Source: Tianweitania sp. UT-5YL-CI-8
GTDB lineage: Bacteria > Pseudomonadota > Alphaproteobacteria > Rhizobiales > Rhizobiaceae
Reading direction: 5' to 3'
DNA: 39,186 bases
Assembly (NCBI RefSeq): GCF_030010215.1
Contig: NZ_JASCRR010000024.1
Span: 1 to 39,186 of the forward strand
Position numbers and translations under genes: made by a program. The notes beneath the pieces are model-generated. The model searched no databases, had not been told where the DNA came from, and worked only from the letters and a program-made list of their open reading frames with translations. Below, one piece after another: positions 17,678 through 25,272 of the stretch (positions are counted from its first letter, which is position 1; the number at the start of each line of letters is the position of its first letter).

Positions 17678-18139
17678 ATGCACATGGACGCCATAGACCG
17701 CAAACTCATCCAGTTGCTTCGGCTCAATGCGCGGATGAGCAACGCCAAGCTCGCCGCTGAAGTCGGGCTATCCGCCTCCGCCTGCCTGCGGCGGATCAAC
17801 ATTCTGGAAAGCAGTGGGATTATTCGCGGGTATACCGCGCTGGTCGACAATACCCTCGGCGAGAATGCCATAGCCGTGATCATCAACATCACGCTGGAAC
17901 GGCAGACCGAGGACTATCTGAACAGATTCGAAGCCGCGGCGCGAAAGCATCCGGATATTCAGGAGTGTTTTCTGATGACCGGCGGCGCCGACTACCTGTT
18001 GAAAGTGGAAGTCGCAAGCCCCGGCGAGTTCGAGCGTATCCATAAGGAAATCCTCTCGACCCTGCCGGGCGTGCTGAGAATCCATTCGAGCTTTTCCATC
18101 CGCAATGTGCTCGCCACCCGCGCGAAGGGCCGCCACTAA
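17678..18139 (+). CDS. Lrp/AsnC-family regulator of the dad genes
   Basis: A 153-residue regulator with an N-terminal helix-turn-helix (DAIDRKLIQLLRLNARMSNA and AEVGLSASACLRRINILE) and a RAM ligand-binding domain ending in HSSFSIRNVLATR. The ATG at 17678 or 17684 is the likely start; the frame extends upstream only to a TTG. It is divergent from dadX across about 124 bases. That region holds short inverted repeats such as CGAAC-TTC-GTTCG at 17612-17624 and repeated GATC-centred elements. Activation of dadX-dadA by alanine through such a regulator is known in other Proteobacteria; it is inferred here from position. Confidence 0.93.
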   Translation: MHMDAIDRKLIQLLRLNARMSNAKLAAEVGLSASACLRRINILESSGIIRGYTALVDNTLGENAIAVIINITLERQTEDYLNRFEAAARKHPDIQECFLMTGGADYLLKVEVASPGEFERIHKEILSTLPGVLRIHSSFSIRNVLATRAKGRH

Positions 18140-18197
18140 GCCATAGCGCGGCCGCCAACTTCAGTGCGTTGTATGTCGGGATTTCACCGCAATTGGA

Positions 18198-19655
18198 TCA
18201 TGTGCCGCAGAACGTTCGCGCCACACGCTCTTCCGGTTCCGGCGGCATCACATAATCGGCGAACTCCGGCACCTCCTCGAACGGCCGCTGCACCGCCTCG
18301 AGCAATCGTTCGAAGACGTTGAAATCCCCAGAGCGCGCTGATGCAATCGCCTGTTCGATGCGGTGGTTGCGGGGGATAATCGCCGGATTCGTGCGGCGCA
18401 GTGCGGCTCCCAGTTCGTTTTCCCCCAGCGTTTTGCTCCCCAGACGACTGCGCCACATACCGAGCCATTCCGCCGCTTTGGCCTGGTCGCTAAAGCAGCG
18501 CAAGAATGCCTCGTCGTCCCCGTCCGCCGCATCTGCCAGGCGCCGAAAAGCCAGGCTGAAATCGGCCCGGCCCTCGTGCATCGCGGCCAGCAACGCTTGG
18601 ATCAATTCGCCATCGCCCTCCGATGCGGACTCCAACCCAATTTTGTTGCGGAAAACAGTCAGCCAGGAACTCTGGAACCGCGCATTGAATTTCGCCAAGA
18701 CGCCATTGGCGGCTTCAACCGCTGTCGCCTCGTCTCGGTGCAGCAACGGAATAAGACATTCCGCCAGCCGCGCTATGTTCCACTGACCGATTCCCGGCTG
18801 ATTGCGATAGGCGTAGCGACCGGCTCGATCGATAGACGAGAAGACTTTCAGCGGATCGAATTCGTCAAGAAAAGCGCAAGGGCCGAAGTCGATCGTTTCA
18901 CCAGAGATCGACATGTTGTCGGTATTCATCACACCATGGATGAAGCCGATCCCAAGCCAGCGGGCGATGAGGTCCGCCTGCCGCATCGCCACCGCCTCCA
19001 GTAAACCCATGTAAGGATTTTCGCCGGCCGACAGTTCAGGATAGTGACGTTCAATCACGTAATCGGCAAGGCGCCGCACACCATCATCATCGCTGCGCGC
19101 TGCAAAAAACTGAAACGTCCCGATTCGCACGTGACTTGCCGCCACGCGCACCAAAATCGCTCCCTGCTCCACCTCTTCGCGGTAGACTTCGTCGCCGGTC
19201 GCGACCGCTGCCAATGCCCGGGTTGCCGGCACACCAAGGACATGCATGGCTTCGCTGACAATATATTCGCGCAACACAGGTCCTAAGGCTGCGCGCCCAT
19301 CGCCGCCGCGGGAAAATGGCGTGGGGCCAGCACCCTTCAGCTGGATGTCGCGCCTTGCACCCATGGCATCGATGACCTCGCCAAGCAGGATTGCCCGCCC
19401 ATCGCCAAGCTGGGGTACGAAGTTTCCGAACTGGTGGCCGGCATAGGCCATGGAAATCGGCTCCGCTCCCAAGGGCACGATGTTTCCAGACAAGAGGCCA
19501 GCCAGCCGAACAGGGTCTGATGTCACAGCGAGACCCAGGTCGGCGGCAAGCTCGTCGTTAAACTTAAGGATCTTTGGATTATTTACCGGAGGAGGGTAAA
19601 TGGGAGCGAAGAACCGCTCCGGCAGACGCGCATAGGAATTATCGAAATCGAACAT
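18198..19655 (-). CDS. selO: Protein AMPylator SelO (YdiU/UPF0061)
   Basis: A pseudokinase-like enzyme of 485 residues that transfers AMP to proteins during redox stress. Features are YAGHQFGNFVPQLGDGRAILLGE near the N terminus, the GGDGRAALGPVLREYIVSEAMHVLG region, NTDNMSISGETIDFGPCAFLDE (catalytic Asn and DFG metal site) and a C-terminal cysteine three residues from the end (FCGT). In some relatives that cysteine is selenocysteine. The ATG at 19655 gives the conserved MFDFDNSY start. The gene stands alone, convergent with the Lrp gene. Confidence 0.95.
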   Translation of the reverse strand: MFDFDNSYARLPERFFAPIYPPPVNNPKILKFNDELAADLGLAVTSDPVRLAGLLSGNIVPLGAEPISMAYAGHQFGNFVPQLGDGRAILLGEVIDAMGARRDIQLKGAGPTPFSRGGDGRAALGPVLREYIVSEAMHVLGVPATRALAAVATGDEVYREEVEQGAILVRVAASHVRIGTFQFFAARSDDDGVRRLADYVIERHYPELSAGENPYMGLLEAVAMRQADLIARWLGIGFIHGVMNTDNMSISGETIDFGPCAFLDEFDPLKVFSSIDRAGRYAYRNQPGIGQWNIARLAECLIPLLHRDEATAVEAANGVLAKFNARFQSSWLTVFRNKIGLESASEGDGELIQALLAAMHEGRADFSLAFRRLADAADGDDEAFLRCFSDQAKAAEWLGMWRSRLGSKTLGENELGAALRRTNPAIIPRNHRIEQAIASARSGDFNVFERLLEAVQRPFEEVPEFADYVMPPEPEERVARTFCGT

Positions 19656-19968
19656 AACAGTCTCCGGACCCCGGCCACGTTCCTGATAGCCTTCTCTACC
19701 TTGATGCAGGAGACGAACGATAGCCACGCGCATTTGTTGCGTTCAAGATCACAAGCAGGAGGGAAATAGCGCAGACGTCGCGGGTAGGCTTAAGGAATTG
19801 ACCAGGCTTCTCAGTTTTCGAAAAGGGAACCCTGGCAAATCGCTCACGAATAACTGTCGGGCGAGACGCTTCACGGTTGGCGAAACGGCACGATGTCACC
19901 CGCAAGCCCGATCTGCGTCTGAGTGCCGAAATACGAGGGAGCGCTTTCGGCGGCTGATGGCGCTCCGC
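19656..19968. other. Gene-free stretch upstream of selO
   Basis: No intact gene is visible. The start presumably holds the selO promoter. The rest is continuous with the remnant zone that follows, and the open frames seen here show no recognisable protein. Confidence 0.4.
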
Positions 19969-20067
19969 CCATGCGCTCATGTCTACCTCAGTCACCTGGG
20001 CAGGACGTGGGCCGCCAGCATTATTGAGCAGCACCTCGCCGTTAATCTTTAGCGCGGTTGCGGACAT
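19969..20067 (-). pseudogene. Remnant of a short-chain dehydrogenase/reductase
   Basis: On the minus strand about 30 codons read GEVLLNNAGGPRPAQVTEVD and then MSAW. This is the N-N-A-G segment and following helix of an SDR protein. The N-terminal Rossmann glycine motif and the catalytic Y-x-x-x-K are not found in any frame nearby, so the gene is broken. The frame then runs into unrelated sequence. Identification rests on one motif region only. Confidence 0.45.
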
Positions 20068-20321
20068 GCCTTCCTGCCCTTGATCAGTCCGTCGCGGGCG
20101 ATGGCATGGCTGCCAATTCCGCCGCCATCGCTTCCAAAGGCTCAATGCAACGGCCACAACAATCACGGTCGCACCGGCATCCGCAAAACCCTGGCAGTGG
20201 CTTCCAGCTATCTGCCGTTCAGCGCGTCAGGAGGGCCTGCTCTTCATCTGTTAAGCAAGCTCTACGAACGCACTGGCAAGATCCCGACGCCGGCTGCCCA
20301 GTGGGGTCTCCGGCGGACGGG

Positions 20322-20672
20322 GCCACTGGTAGCATGGTGGAAAGCCTCTGGGTCTCCCGCCAGATCAACAGGCCGGTTATCAAGGCCTTCAACAACATCC
20401 TCGCCTATTCGCTGGCGCAGCTGGGCAGACCAGAGGGAGCAAGCGATCGCCTCGCCGTCGCCGGAGACGACCCGCGGGCGAAATCCCTGGTCTGCGGCCT
20501 CGTCAACGAGGTTTGCCTTGATCCTGTCGATGCCGGGAAGCTGGCGGAGTCGTGGCGATTCCAGCCGTCTACGCCGGCCTATTGCTGCGACTTCGACGCT
20601 GAGGAGACCCGACGGGCCCTGGCCGCCGCGATACCGGGAGAAGCGCCCGCAAAGCGGGATCGCAAACGATAG
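20322..20672 (+). pseudogene. C-terminal remnant of an F420/NADP-dependent reductase-like protein
   Basis: About 115 codons match the second half of proteins annotated as NADPH-dependent F420 reductase. Visible landmarks are the PVIKAFNNILAYSLAQLGRP stretch, the RLAVAGDDPRAK segment and VDAGKLAESWRFQPSTPAYC. The N-terminal Rossmann fold with its G-x-G-x-x-G motif is missing upstream in all frames, so only the tail survives. It ends at 20672, right where the remnant of a monooxygenase begins on the other strand, suggesting a deletion joint. Confidence 0.6.
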
Positions 20673-20677
20673 CTTCG

Positions 20678-20767
20678 TGGATCCACTCCTGGCATGCGCC
20701 AGGCACCGGGCTGCGAACCGTAGCCGTTCCCCAGATGCATGCCGATGAACATCCGCCGTTCGCTCAT
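20678..20767 (-). pseudogene. N-terminal remnant of an LLM flavin-dependent monooxygenase (NtaA/SnaA/DszA type)
   Basis: Thirty codons from the ATG at 20767 give MSERRMFIGMHLGNGYGSQ followed by P-G-A-W-R-M-P-G-V-D-P. This is the first strand and W-R-x-P loop of bacterial luciferase-like monooxygenases of the NtaA/SnaA/DszA group. A GGGGGA lies just before the start. The match ends near 20675 and reads into antisense of the neighbouring remnant. It lies downstream of nicX on the same strand, so it may once have been the fifth gene of that operon. Confidence 0.55.
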
Positions 20768-21019
20768 TATCCCCCAGGAGGCGCTGTCGCCTCTTACAAG
20801 TCTGCTGTAAGGGAGTTATTTGAGGAGCAAGTTGCTACATTGCAAACGGCAGGTTTAAGCGCCGCAGCCTTCTGAATGACCGCTTTCCTGCCCGGCCGCC
20901 GAGAAGCGGTCAGGCAGGTATCCACCCCAATCAGCCGTTCGAGAGGCGAGCGGATTTTTCCGACGGCGGCCGGAACGGACGGTCGGCTTTCGACCCCGAC
21001 ACTATTGTCGAAGTCATGC

Positions 21020-22051
21020 TCAGTTCCGTTCTGCTTGCATTTCCTTGACGGCGATGTCGCCATCGAGAACCATTGGCTCGTCGTCGAGGAAGAGCGAGCA
21101 ATTGCGCATCGGAATATCGAGATGGCAGGCGGTGTCGTTCGGGCCGCCAAGCTCGTTGTTCGGGCCGGTTGAGAACATCACGTTGCCGTAGAACGAGCGA
21201 GCCTCCATGCCCATGCCGCCCGGGAATTCTCCCGGCACCATGCGATGCCATTTTGCGTTCTGATTAAGGCCCCAGCCGACATGGCTCATGCCCATGCCGC
21301 GCGGATCGTTGAAGCCGGCCATGTAAGACTTCACCAGCTCGGCATCTAGACCGCCACGTATGTCGGTGATCCAGCCATTCTCGATCGTATAGATGATGGG
21401 GTCACGCACATAAATGTTCTGCGGCAGCAGGATATCGCCGGGAGCAACGACGATCGTCCCGTCGACGCCATCGTCGTCACCACCGGTGAACACGAAGCCC
21501 GACGGCCAATGGTCCCAGCGGCCCGGCTCGTCCGTGCACGCATACTCCGTAATGGCGGGATAGGTGTTGAGCTTGTAAGTGACATCCGTGCCGTGTTGCG
21601 AGGTGATCCGCATCATCTTCGCCTTGGACAAGAGTTCGCCGGCAAATTCGACGCGCTCGCGCAGTTCCTTCGTCGGCAACATGCGGGCGAGAAGTTCCGG
21701 CGGTTCCACGGCGGTCAGAATACGCGTTCCAGACGCCTGGATCGCCATCTGTTCCGGGCTGAAGAGCAGGAATATGCAGTCGATGAGCATATCAGCGGCC
21801 TTCAGGGCTTCGACCGCTTCCGGCATGGCCGCGAGGCCTGTCTGGCCGACCGCCCATGCGCCGGCCGGCGGCACCGGCGGCAAACGCATGTGATACATCC
21901 TGGCGCCAAGACGCATGCCCGCCGCCATGAAGGCGTCGGCGTAGTCGAGGCGCTCGTTGCCCTGCGTCAGGACGATGAGTTTTTCGCCCTCGTGGACGCC
22001 CGACATCTTCAACTGATGCAAACATATTTCCGTGAAGCTGAACTGATCCAT
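21020..22051 (-). CDS. nicX: 2,5-dihydroxypyridine 5,6-dioxygenase (NicX)
   Basis: A mononuclear iron enzyme of 343 residues that opens the ring of 2,5-dihydroxypyridine to N-formylmaleamate. The three iron ligands of the family are present: His257 in GMSHVGWGLN, and His310 and Asp312 in ACHLDIPMRNC. All three sit at a constant offset of 8 from the residues I recall for Pseudomonas putida NicX. Other landmarks are FLLFSPEQ, AVEPPELLARMLPT and the TDEPGRWDHWPSGFVFTGG core. It is the last intact gene of nicD-nicE-nicF-nicX, 57 bases after nicF. Similar 2,5-dihydroxypyridine dioxygenases also serve picolinate and 5-hydroxypicolinate pathways, so the upstream substrate is not fixed by this gene. 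Confidence 0.93.
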   Translation of the reverse strand: MDQFSFTEICLHQLKMSGVHEGEKLIVLTQGNERLDYADAFMAAGMRLGARMYHMRLPPVPPAGAWAVGQTGLAAMPEAVEALKAADMLIDCIFLLFSPEQMAIQASGTRILTAVEPPELLARMLPTKELRERVEFAGELLSKAKMMRITSQHGTDVTYKLNTYPAITEYACTDEPGRWDHWPSGFVFTGGDDDGVDGTIVVAPGDILLPQNIYVRDPIIYTIENGWITDIRGGLDAELVKSYMAGFNDPRGMGMSHVGWGLNQNAKWHRMVPGEFPGGMGMEARSFYGNVMFSTGPNNELGGPNDTACHLDIPMRNCSLFLDDEPMVLDGDIAVKEMQAERN

Positions 22052-22108
22052 ACCGGTTCTCCTACAGTGTCAGTGTTGGCGTCGTGTCGAGTGCCTAGCC
22101 GCTTGGCT

Positions 22109-22741
22109 TCAGTTCCCGTTTTTCAGGTATGAAACCGCCTCGTCGAGCGAGACGACGTCGCCATATTTGGAATCGATGTCGAAGAGATTTGCCTCATGCG
22201 GCCCCTCATGCCGATCGCCCACGCAGTCGCGCACGACGATGGTGCGGAAGCCGTGCTGGACGGCGTCCACAGCACTGGCGCGGATGCAGCCAGAGGTCGA
22301 GCAGCCGGCGAGGATCACCGTGTCGAAGCCCTGCGCATGCAGCATCGGGGCGAGCGAGGTGCCGAAGAAGGCGCTGGCATATTGCTTGGTGAAGACCGGC
22401 TCCTGGGCCAGAGGCTCAACGCTTTCGCAGAATTCGGCAAGCGGATTGCCGGCCACCATGGCGGTCATGACCGGGCTCTTCTTTACCCAGATACCGCCAT
22501 CAGCGCAGTCGGCAGCGCGGTAGAGGATGTTGGTGTGGATGACCGGAACGGCATTGCCGCGCGCTGCCTCGAGCAAGACAGGCGTTTTCTCCACGGCCGC
22601 AACGACGCCGGGTGCATAAAGCGGCGCGCCTTCAGTCGTGTATGCCTTCATGAAGTCGATGACCAGCACAGCTGCCTTTGTGCCGAAACCGATCCGGTTG
22701 CCCCAAACGCCCTTGTAGTTGTCGCTCGCCGACTGCGTCAT
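22109..22741 (-). CDS. nicF: Maleamate amidohydrolase (NicF), isochorismatase fold
   Basis: A cysteine hydrolase of 210 residues that converts maleamate to maleate and ammonia. The isochorismatase-type triad is visible: Asp29 in VLVIDFMKAY, Lys119 in VFTKQYASAF and Cys152 in GCSTSGCIRASAVDA. The segment CVGDRHEGPHEANLFDIDSK is strongly characteristic of NicF. The ATG at 22741 is chosen because GGAAGC lies before it; a TTG at 22756 overlapping the nicE stop is the alternative. It releases the ring nitrogen as ammonium, so the cluster can supply both carbon and nitrogen. Confidence 0.92.
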   Translation of the reverse strand: MTQSASDNYKGVWGNRIGFGTKAAVLVIDFMKAYTTEGAPLYAPGVVAAVEKTPVLLEAARGNAVPVIHTNILYRAADCADGGIWVKKSPVMTAMVAGNPLAEFCESVEPLAQEPVFTKQYASAFFGTSLAPMLHAQGFDTVILAGCSTSGCIRASAVDAVQHGFRTIVVRDCVGDRHEGPHEANLFDIDSKYGDVVSLDEAVSYLKNGN

Positions 22742-22752
22742 TGCTTCCAGCC

Positions 22753-23508
22753 TCAATACGCGCCGGACAGCAAGGCGCCGGCACCCGGAACAACCGGTGC
22801 AAGGTCGAGCGCCTTGAGCATCTGGTAGGTGGTGGCAATGGCCGCCGTCACGACGGGCTTGCCTGTGATCGCCTCGACACGCGCGACGCTTGCCAGCGAC
22901 GGCATCTGCACGCAGGCCGACAGCACGATGGCGTCGACGCCGGATACTTCCATCTCTTGCACGATGCCTGGCAGGTTCGCGGCATCATGGGCCGCAACCT
23001 TGAGGTTGTCGGAGATTTCCAGCGCGGTGTGGACCACCACCTCGACGCCTTCGGCCTCAATATAGTCGATCACCATCTTGGTAAGCGGCTTCATATATGG
23101 CGCGACCAACGCGATGCGCTTGGCGCCTATGATCGCCAGCGCTTCAACCAGAGCGCCGGCACTGGTGACCACGGGTGCGGGTGCGTTGTTTTCAGCTGTC
23201 ACAGCCTGCAATCGCTGCTGGCTTTCGCGATGATAGCCATGGCCCATCGACATGATCGCAACCAGGCATGCATAGCCCAGCACGTCGACGCGGGCATCTG
23301 ATAGTTCCAGCGCGCAACGGTCAGACTGCGCGTCCATGGCAGCGAGCTCGTCCTTCGTAACGTGCTTCATCCGCATGCGGGCGGAATGAAAGGTGAAGCG
23401 CTCCGGCATGATCAGCTGGCGCGCGGCCAGCATCGCCGGGATCTCAGTTTCCATTGTGATGTTGGAGCTCGGCACGATCTGGCCGATGCGGTAAAGGGTC
23501 AAGGTCAT
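22753..23508 (-). CDS. nicE: Maleate cis-trans isomerase (NicE)
   Basis: A member of the Asp/Glu racemase superfamily, 251 residues, that isomerises maleate to fumarate for entry into the citric acid cycle. The opening LYRIGQIVPSSNITMETEIP is typical for maleate isomerases. The two catalytic cysteines are at about residue 81 (LGYACLVA) and 199 (VLSACVQMPS). The ATG at 23508 matches the usual start; a GTG at 23517 that overlaps the nicD stop (GTGA) would also work. Either way translation is coupled to nicD. Confidence 0.93.
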   Translation of the reverse strand: MTLTLYRIGQIVPSSNITMETEIPAMLAARQLIMPERFTFHSARMRMKHVTKDELAAMDAQSDRCALELSDARVDVLGYACLVAIMSMGHGYHRESQQRLQAVTAENNAPAPVVTSAGALVEALAIIGAKRIALVAPYMKPLTKMVIDYIEAEGVEVVVHTALEISDNLKVAAHDAANLPGIVQEMEVSGVDAIVLSACVQMPSLASVARVEAITGKPVVTAAIATTYQMLKALDLAPVVPGAGALLSGAY

Positions 23509-23513
23509 GGAGG

Positions 23514-24329
23514 TCACGTCCGAATGGTGATGCTGGAGCCCAGAAGCTTGTTGACGGCGGCAAGGAAGCCTTCGAGGTCATCCCAAGGAATCATGTGGCC
23601 GGCATTCTCGACCGTTGCCGTGCGGACTGCCGGGTTGAGGGTCGCGATCTCCTCCAGGTCGACTTTTTCGATCACCCCGCCACGGCCGGCGATCATCAGC
23701 GAGGCTGGCATGACCAGGCCAGGCAGATCCTTGTGGAAATCGTCATTGTGAAAGTCGTTGAAGGCTTTCACAATTGCGGGCTCGAAGCAGGTGTGCAGCC
23801 ATTCTGCGCGCAGTGCCCGCTGTTCTTCCGTCCAGGAGGGGCAAAAGGCCCGCATGCCTTCCGCGTCAATGCCCTTGGTCGCCAGCCGGATGGAGTCCAC
23901 ATACCAGGGTAGCTTGGAGGGATAGGCGCGGCGGCCGGGGCCGGAGACGGGCGGGTCAACCATGAGGAGGTGCTTCACGCCGGCTGCATGCATGTTCATG
24001 GCGCGAGCACAAATGCGCGCGCCCATCGAATGGCCAAGTAGCGTTAGATCCTTCAGGCTGAGTGCCGCGACAAAAGCAACCGCGTCCGCTGCCATTGCAT
24101 TGAGGCCATAGTCGAGATCCGGCCCGCTCGATGACAGGCCCCGTCCGCGCACATCCAGCACGTAAACATCAAAGACTTCAGCCAGCCGCTCGGCGACGAA
24201 GCCCCAGGTGATTGCCGGGCTTGTGATGCCAGGCACGATGACCAACGGTCCCCCGGCTCCAGCATAGCGGAGATAATGCTGGCGGATGCCATTCACGCAG
24301 ACGTTATGCCCGGTGGGCGTGAGTGTCAT
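23514..24329 (-). CDS. nicD: N-formylmaleamate deformylase (NicD), alpha/beta hydrolase
   Basis: A serine hydrolase of 271 residues that removes formate from N-formylmaleamate to give maleamate. The catalytic triad is complete: Ser101 in LLGHSMGAR, Asp125 in LLMVDPPVSG and His245 in VENAGHMIPWDD. These are the same numbers as I recall for P. putida NicD. The oxyanion region is VIVPGITSPAITWGF. It is the first gene of the minus-strand nic operon and overlaps or abuts nicE. Its promoter region, shared with the divergent TetR gene, contains a perfect 12-bp inverted repeat. Confidence 0.93.
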   Translation of the reverse strand: MTLTPTGHNVCVNGIRQHYLRYAGAGGPLVIVPGITSPAITWGFVAERLAEVFDVYVLDVRGRGLSSSGPDLDYGLNAMAADAVAFVAALSLKDLTLLGHSMGARICARAMNMHAAGVKHLLMVDPPVSGPGRRAYPSKLPWYVDSIRLATKGIDAEGMRAFCPSWTEEQRALRAEWLHTCFEPAIVKAFNDFHNDDFHKDLPGLVMPASLMIAGRGGVIEKVDLEEIATLNPAVRTATVENAGHMIPWDDLEGFLAAVNKLLGSSITIRT

Positions 24330-24480
24330 GACCTGCTTCCTTTCCGCGTTCTGCTCGGCGTCATTCCGGACCGATCTCGCCTGCGACCTTGAAAGCCGGC
24401 CTTCACGAGGTTCCGCTTGGATGAAGCAGCTCTTGTCATAGCGGCATTAAGAAGACATCCGCCTTGTCCGCTTGGCTTTC

Positions 24481-24512
24481 CCTATATTAATTAAATGATC
24501 AATTAATATAGG
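24481..24512. promoter_or_regulatory. Perfect 12-bp inverted repeat between nicD and the tetR gene
   Basis: Arms CCTATATTAATT (24481-24492) and AATTAATATAGG (24501-24512) are separated by 8 bases. The site lies 151 bases before the nicD start and 111 bases before the likely tetR start, in an AT-rich patch in an otherwise GC-rich region. It is the obvious operator candidate for the TetR protein. The rest of the 294-base gap has no gene. Confidence 0.65.
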
Positions 24513-24623
24513 TCAACGACAAAGATTTGGCTCGTTCCTGCAATCTGTCCCAAAGGCATGATATGGCCGCACGCAGACTGGAACGCCGCCGGGTTGGCGG
24601 ACCGAACAACAGGAACGGGTTTT

Positions 24624-25271
24624 ATGGGGCGGATAAAGCGACAGGGTGCGGGTCGGCCCGGAGGCTCCACACAGAACCGCGACGAGATTCTCGATGCGGC
24701 AGAACGCCTTTTTGCCGATGCCGGCTACGCGGCAACCAGCCTGAAGGACATCACGGCGGCGGCTGGCGTAACCCAAGCGATGGTTAATTATTATTTCGGG
24801 TCGAAGATCAAACTTTTCCAGCAGGTCTATCTGCGCAAAGGAGAAGCGCTGCAACAGGCGCGTCTGGCCTTGCTTGACGAACTGAAAGAGCGCGGCGGAT
24901 TTGACGTGAGCGATGTGATCCGCGCTTACCTCGTGCCGGCCTTCCAGTTGCAAACGACGGTGGCTGGACGGCACTACCTGCGCATCCAGGCGCGCATGCA
25001 TACCGAGCCGGACGCCCTGGCCTACAAGCTTCGCCAAGAAGTCTATGATGTTCCAGTTCGCACCTATATCGCGGCGCTGGCGGCACTGCTTCCTGATCTG
25101 GAGGAGCGGGTGATCTTCATCCGTTTCACAGAAGTGATCGGAATCTATCTCTACATCCTGTCGGGAGCGCATCGCATCGAGCAGATCAGCGAAGCCCGCT
25201 ACATGCTTCCGGTAAACGAAGATATGATTGAGGAGATCGTGGCCTTCGCAACGGCCGGCCTGAAGCGCTGA
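24624..25271 (+). CDS. TetR-family regulator, probable controller of the nic operon
   Basis: A 215-residue regulator with an N-terminal TetR helix-turn-helix (RDEILDAAERLFADAGYAAT, then DITAAAGVTQAMVNYYFGSK) and a C-terminal helical ligand domain. The ATG at 24624 is chosen because it gives a normal TetR start; an ATG at 24558 would add a 22-residue unusual leader. It is divergent from nicD across a strong palindrome. In P. putida the nic genes are controlled by NicR, a MarR-type repressor, so a TetR protein here is a different control solution. It ends one base before the convergent MFS gene. Confidence 0.92.
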   Translation: MGRIKRQGAGRPGGSTQNRDEILDAAERLFADAGYAATSLKDITAAAGVTQAMVNYYFGSKIKLFQQVYLRKGEALQQARLALLDELKERGGFDVSDVIRAYLVPAFQLQTTVAGRHYLRIQARMHTEPDALAYKLRQEVYDVPVRTYIAALAALLPDLEERVIFIRFTEVIGIYLYILSGAHRIEQISEARYMLPVNEDMIEEIVAFATAGLKR

Positions 25272-25272
25272 G

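Noticed and set aside
20080-20748. Plus-strand frame of about 222 codons in the remnant zone
   Set aside because: Its product is Ser/Arg/Pro-rich, while the neighbouring frame carries recognisable F420-reductase-like sequence; it is a shadow of that remnant.
20768-21019. Possible further coding remnant between nicX and the LLM fragment
   Set aside because: Frames on both strands are short and show no recognisable motif; only small hairpins (for example CTTACA-N7-TGTAAG at 20793-20811) are seen.
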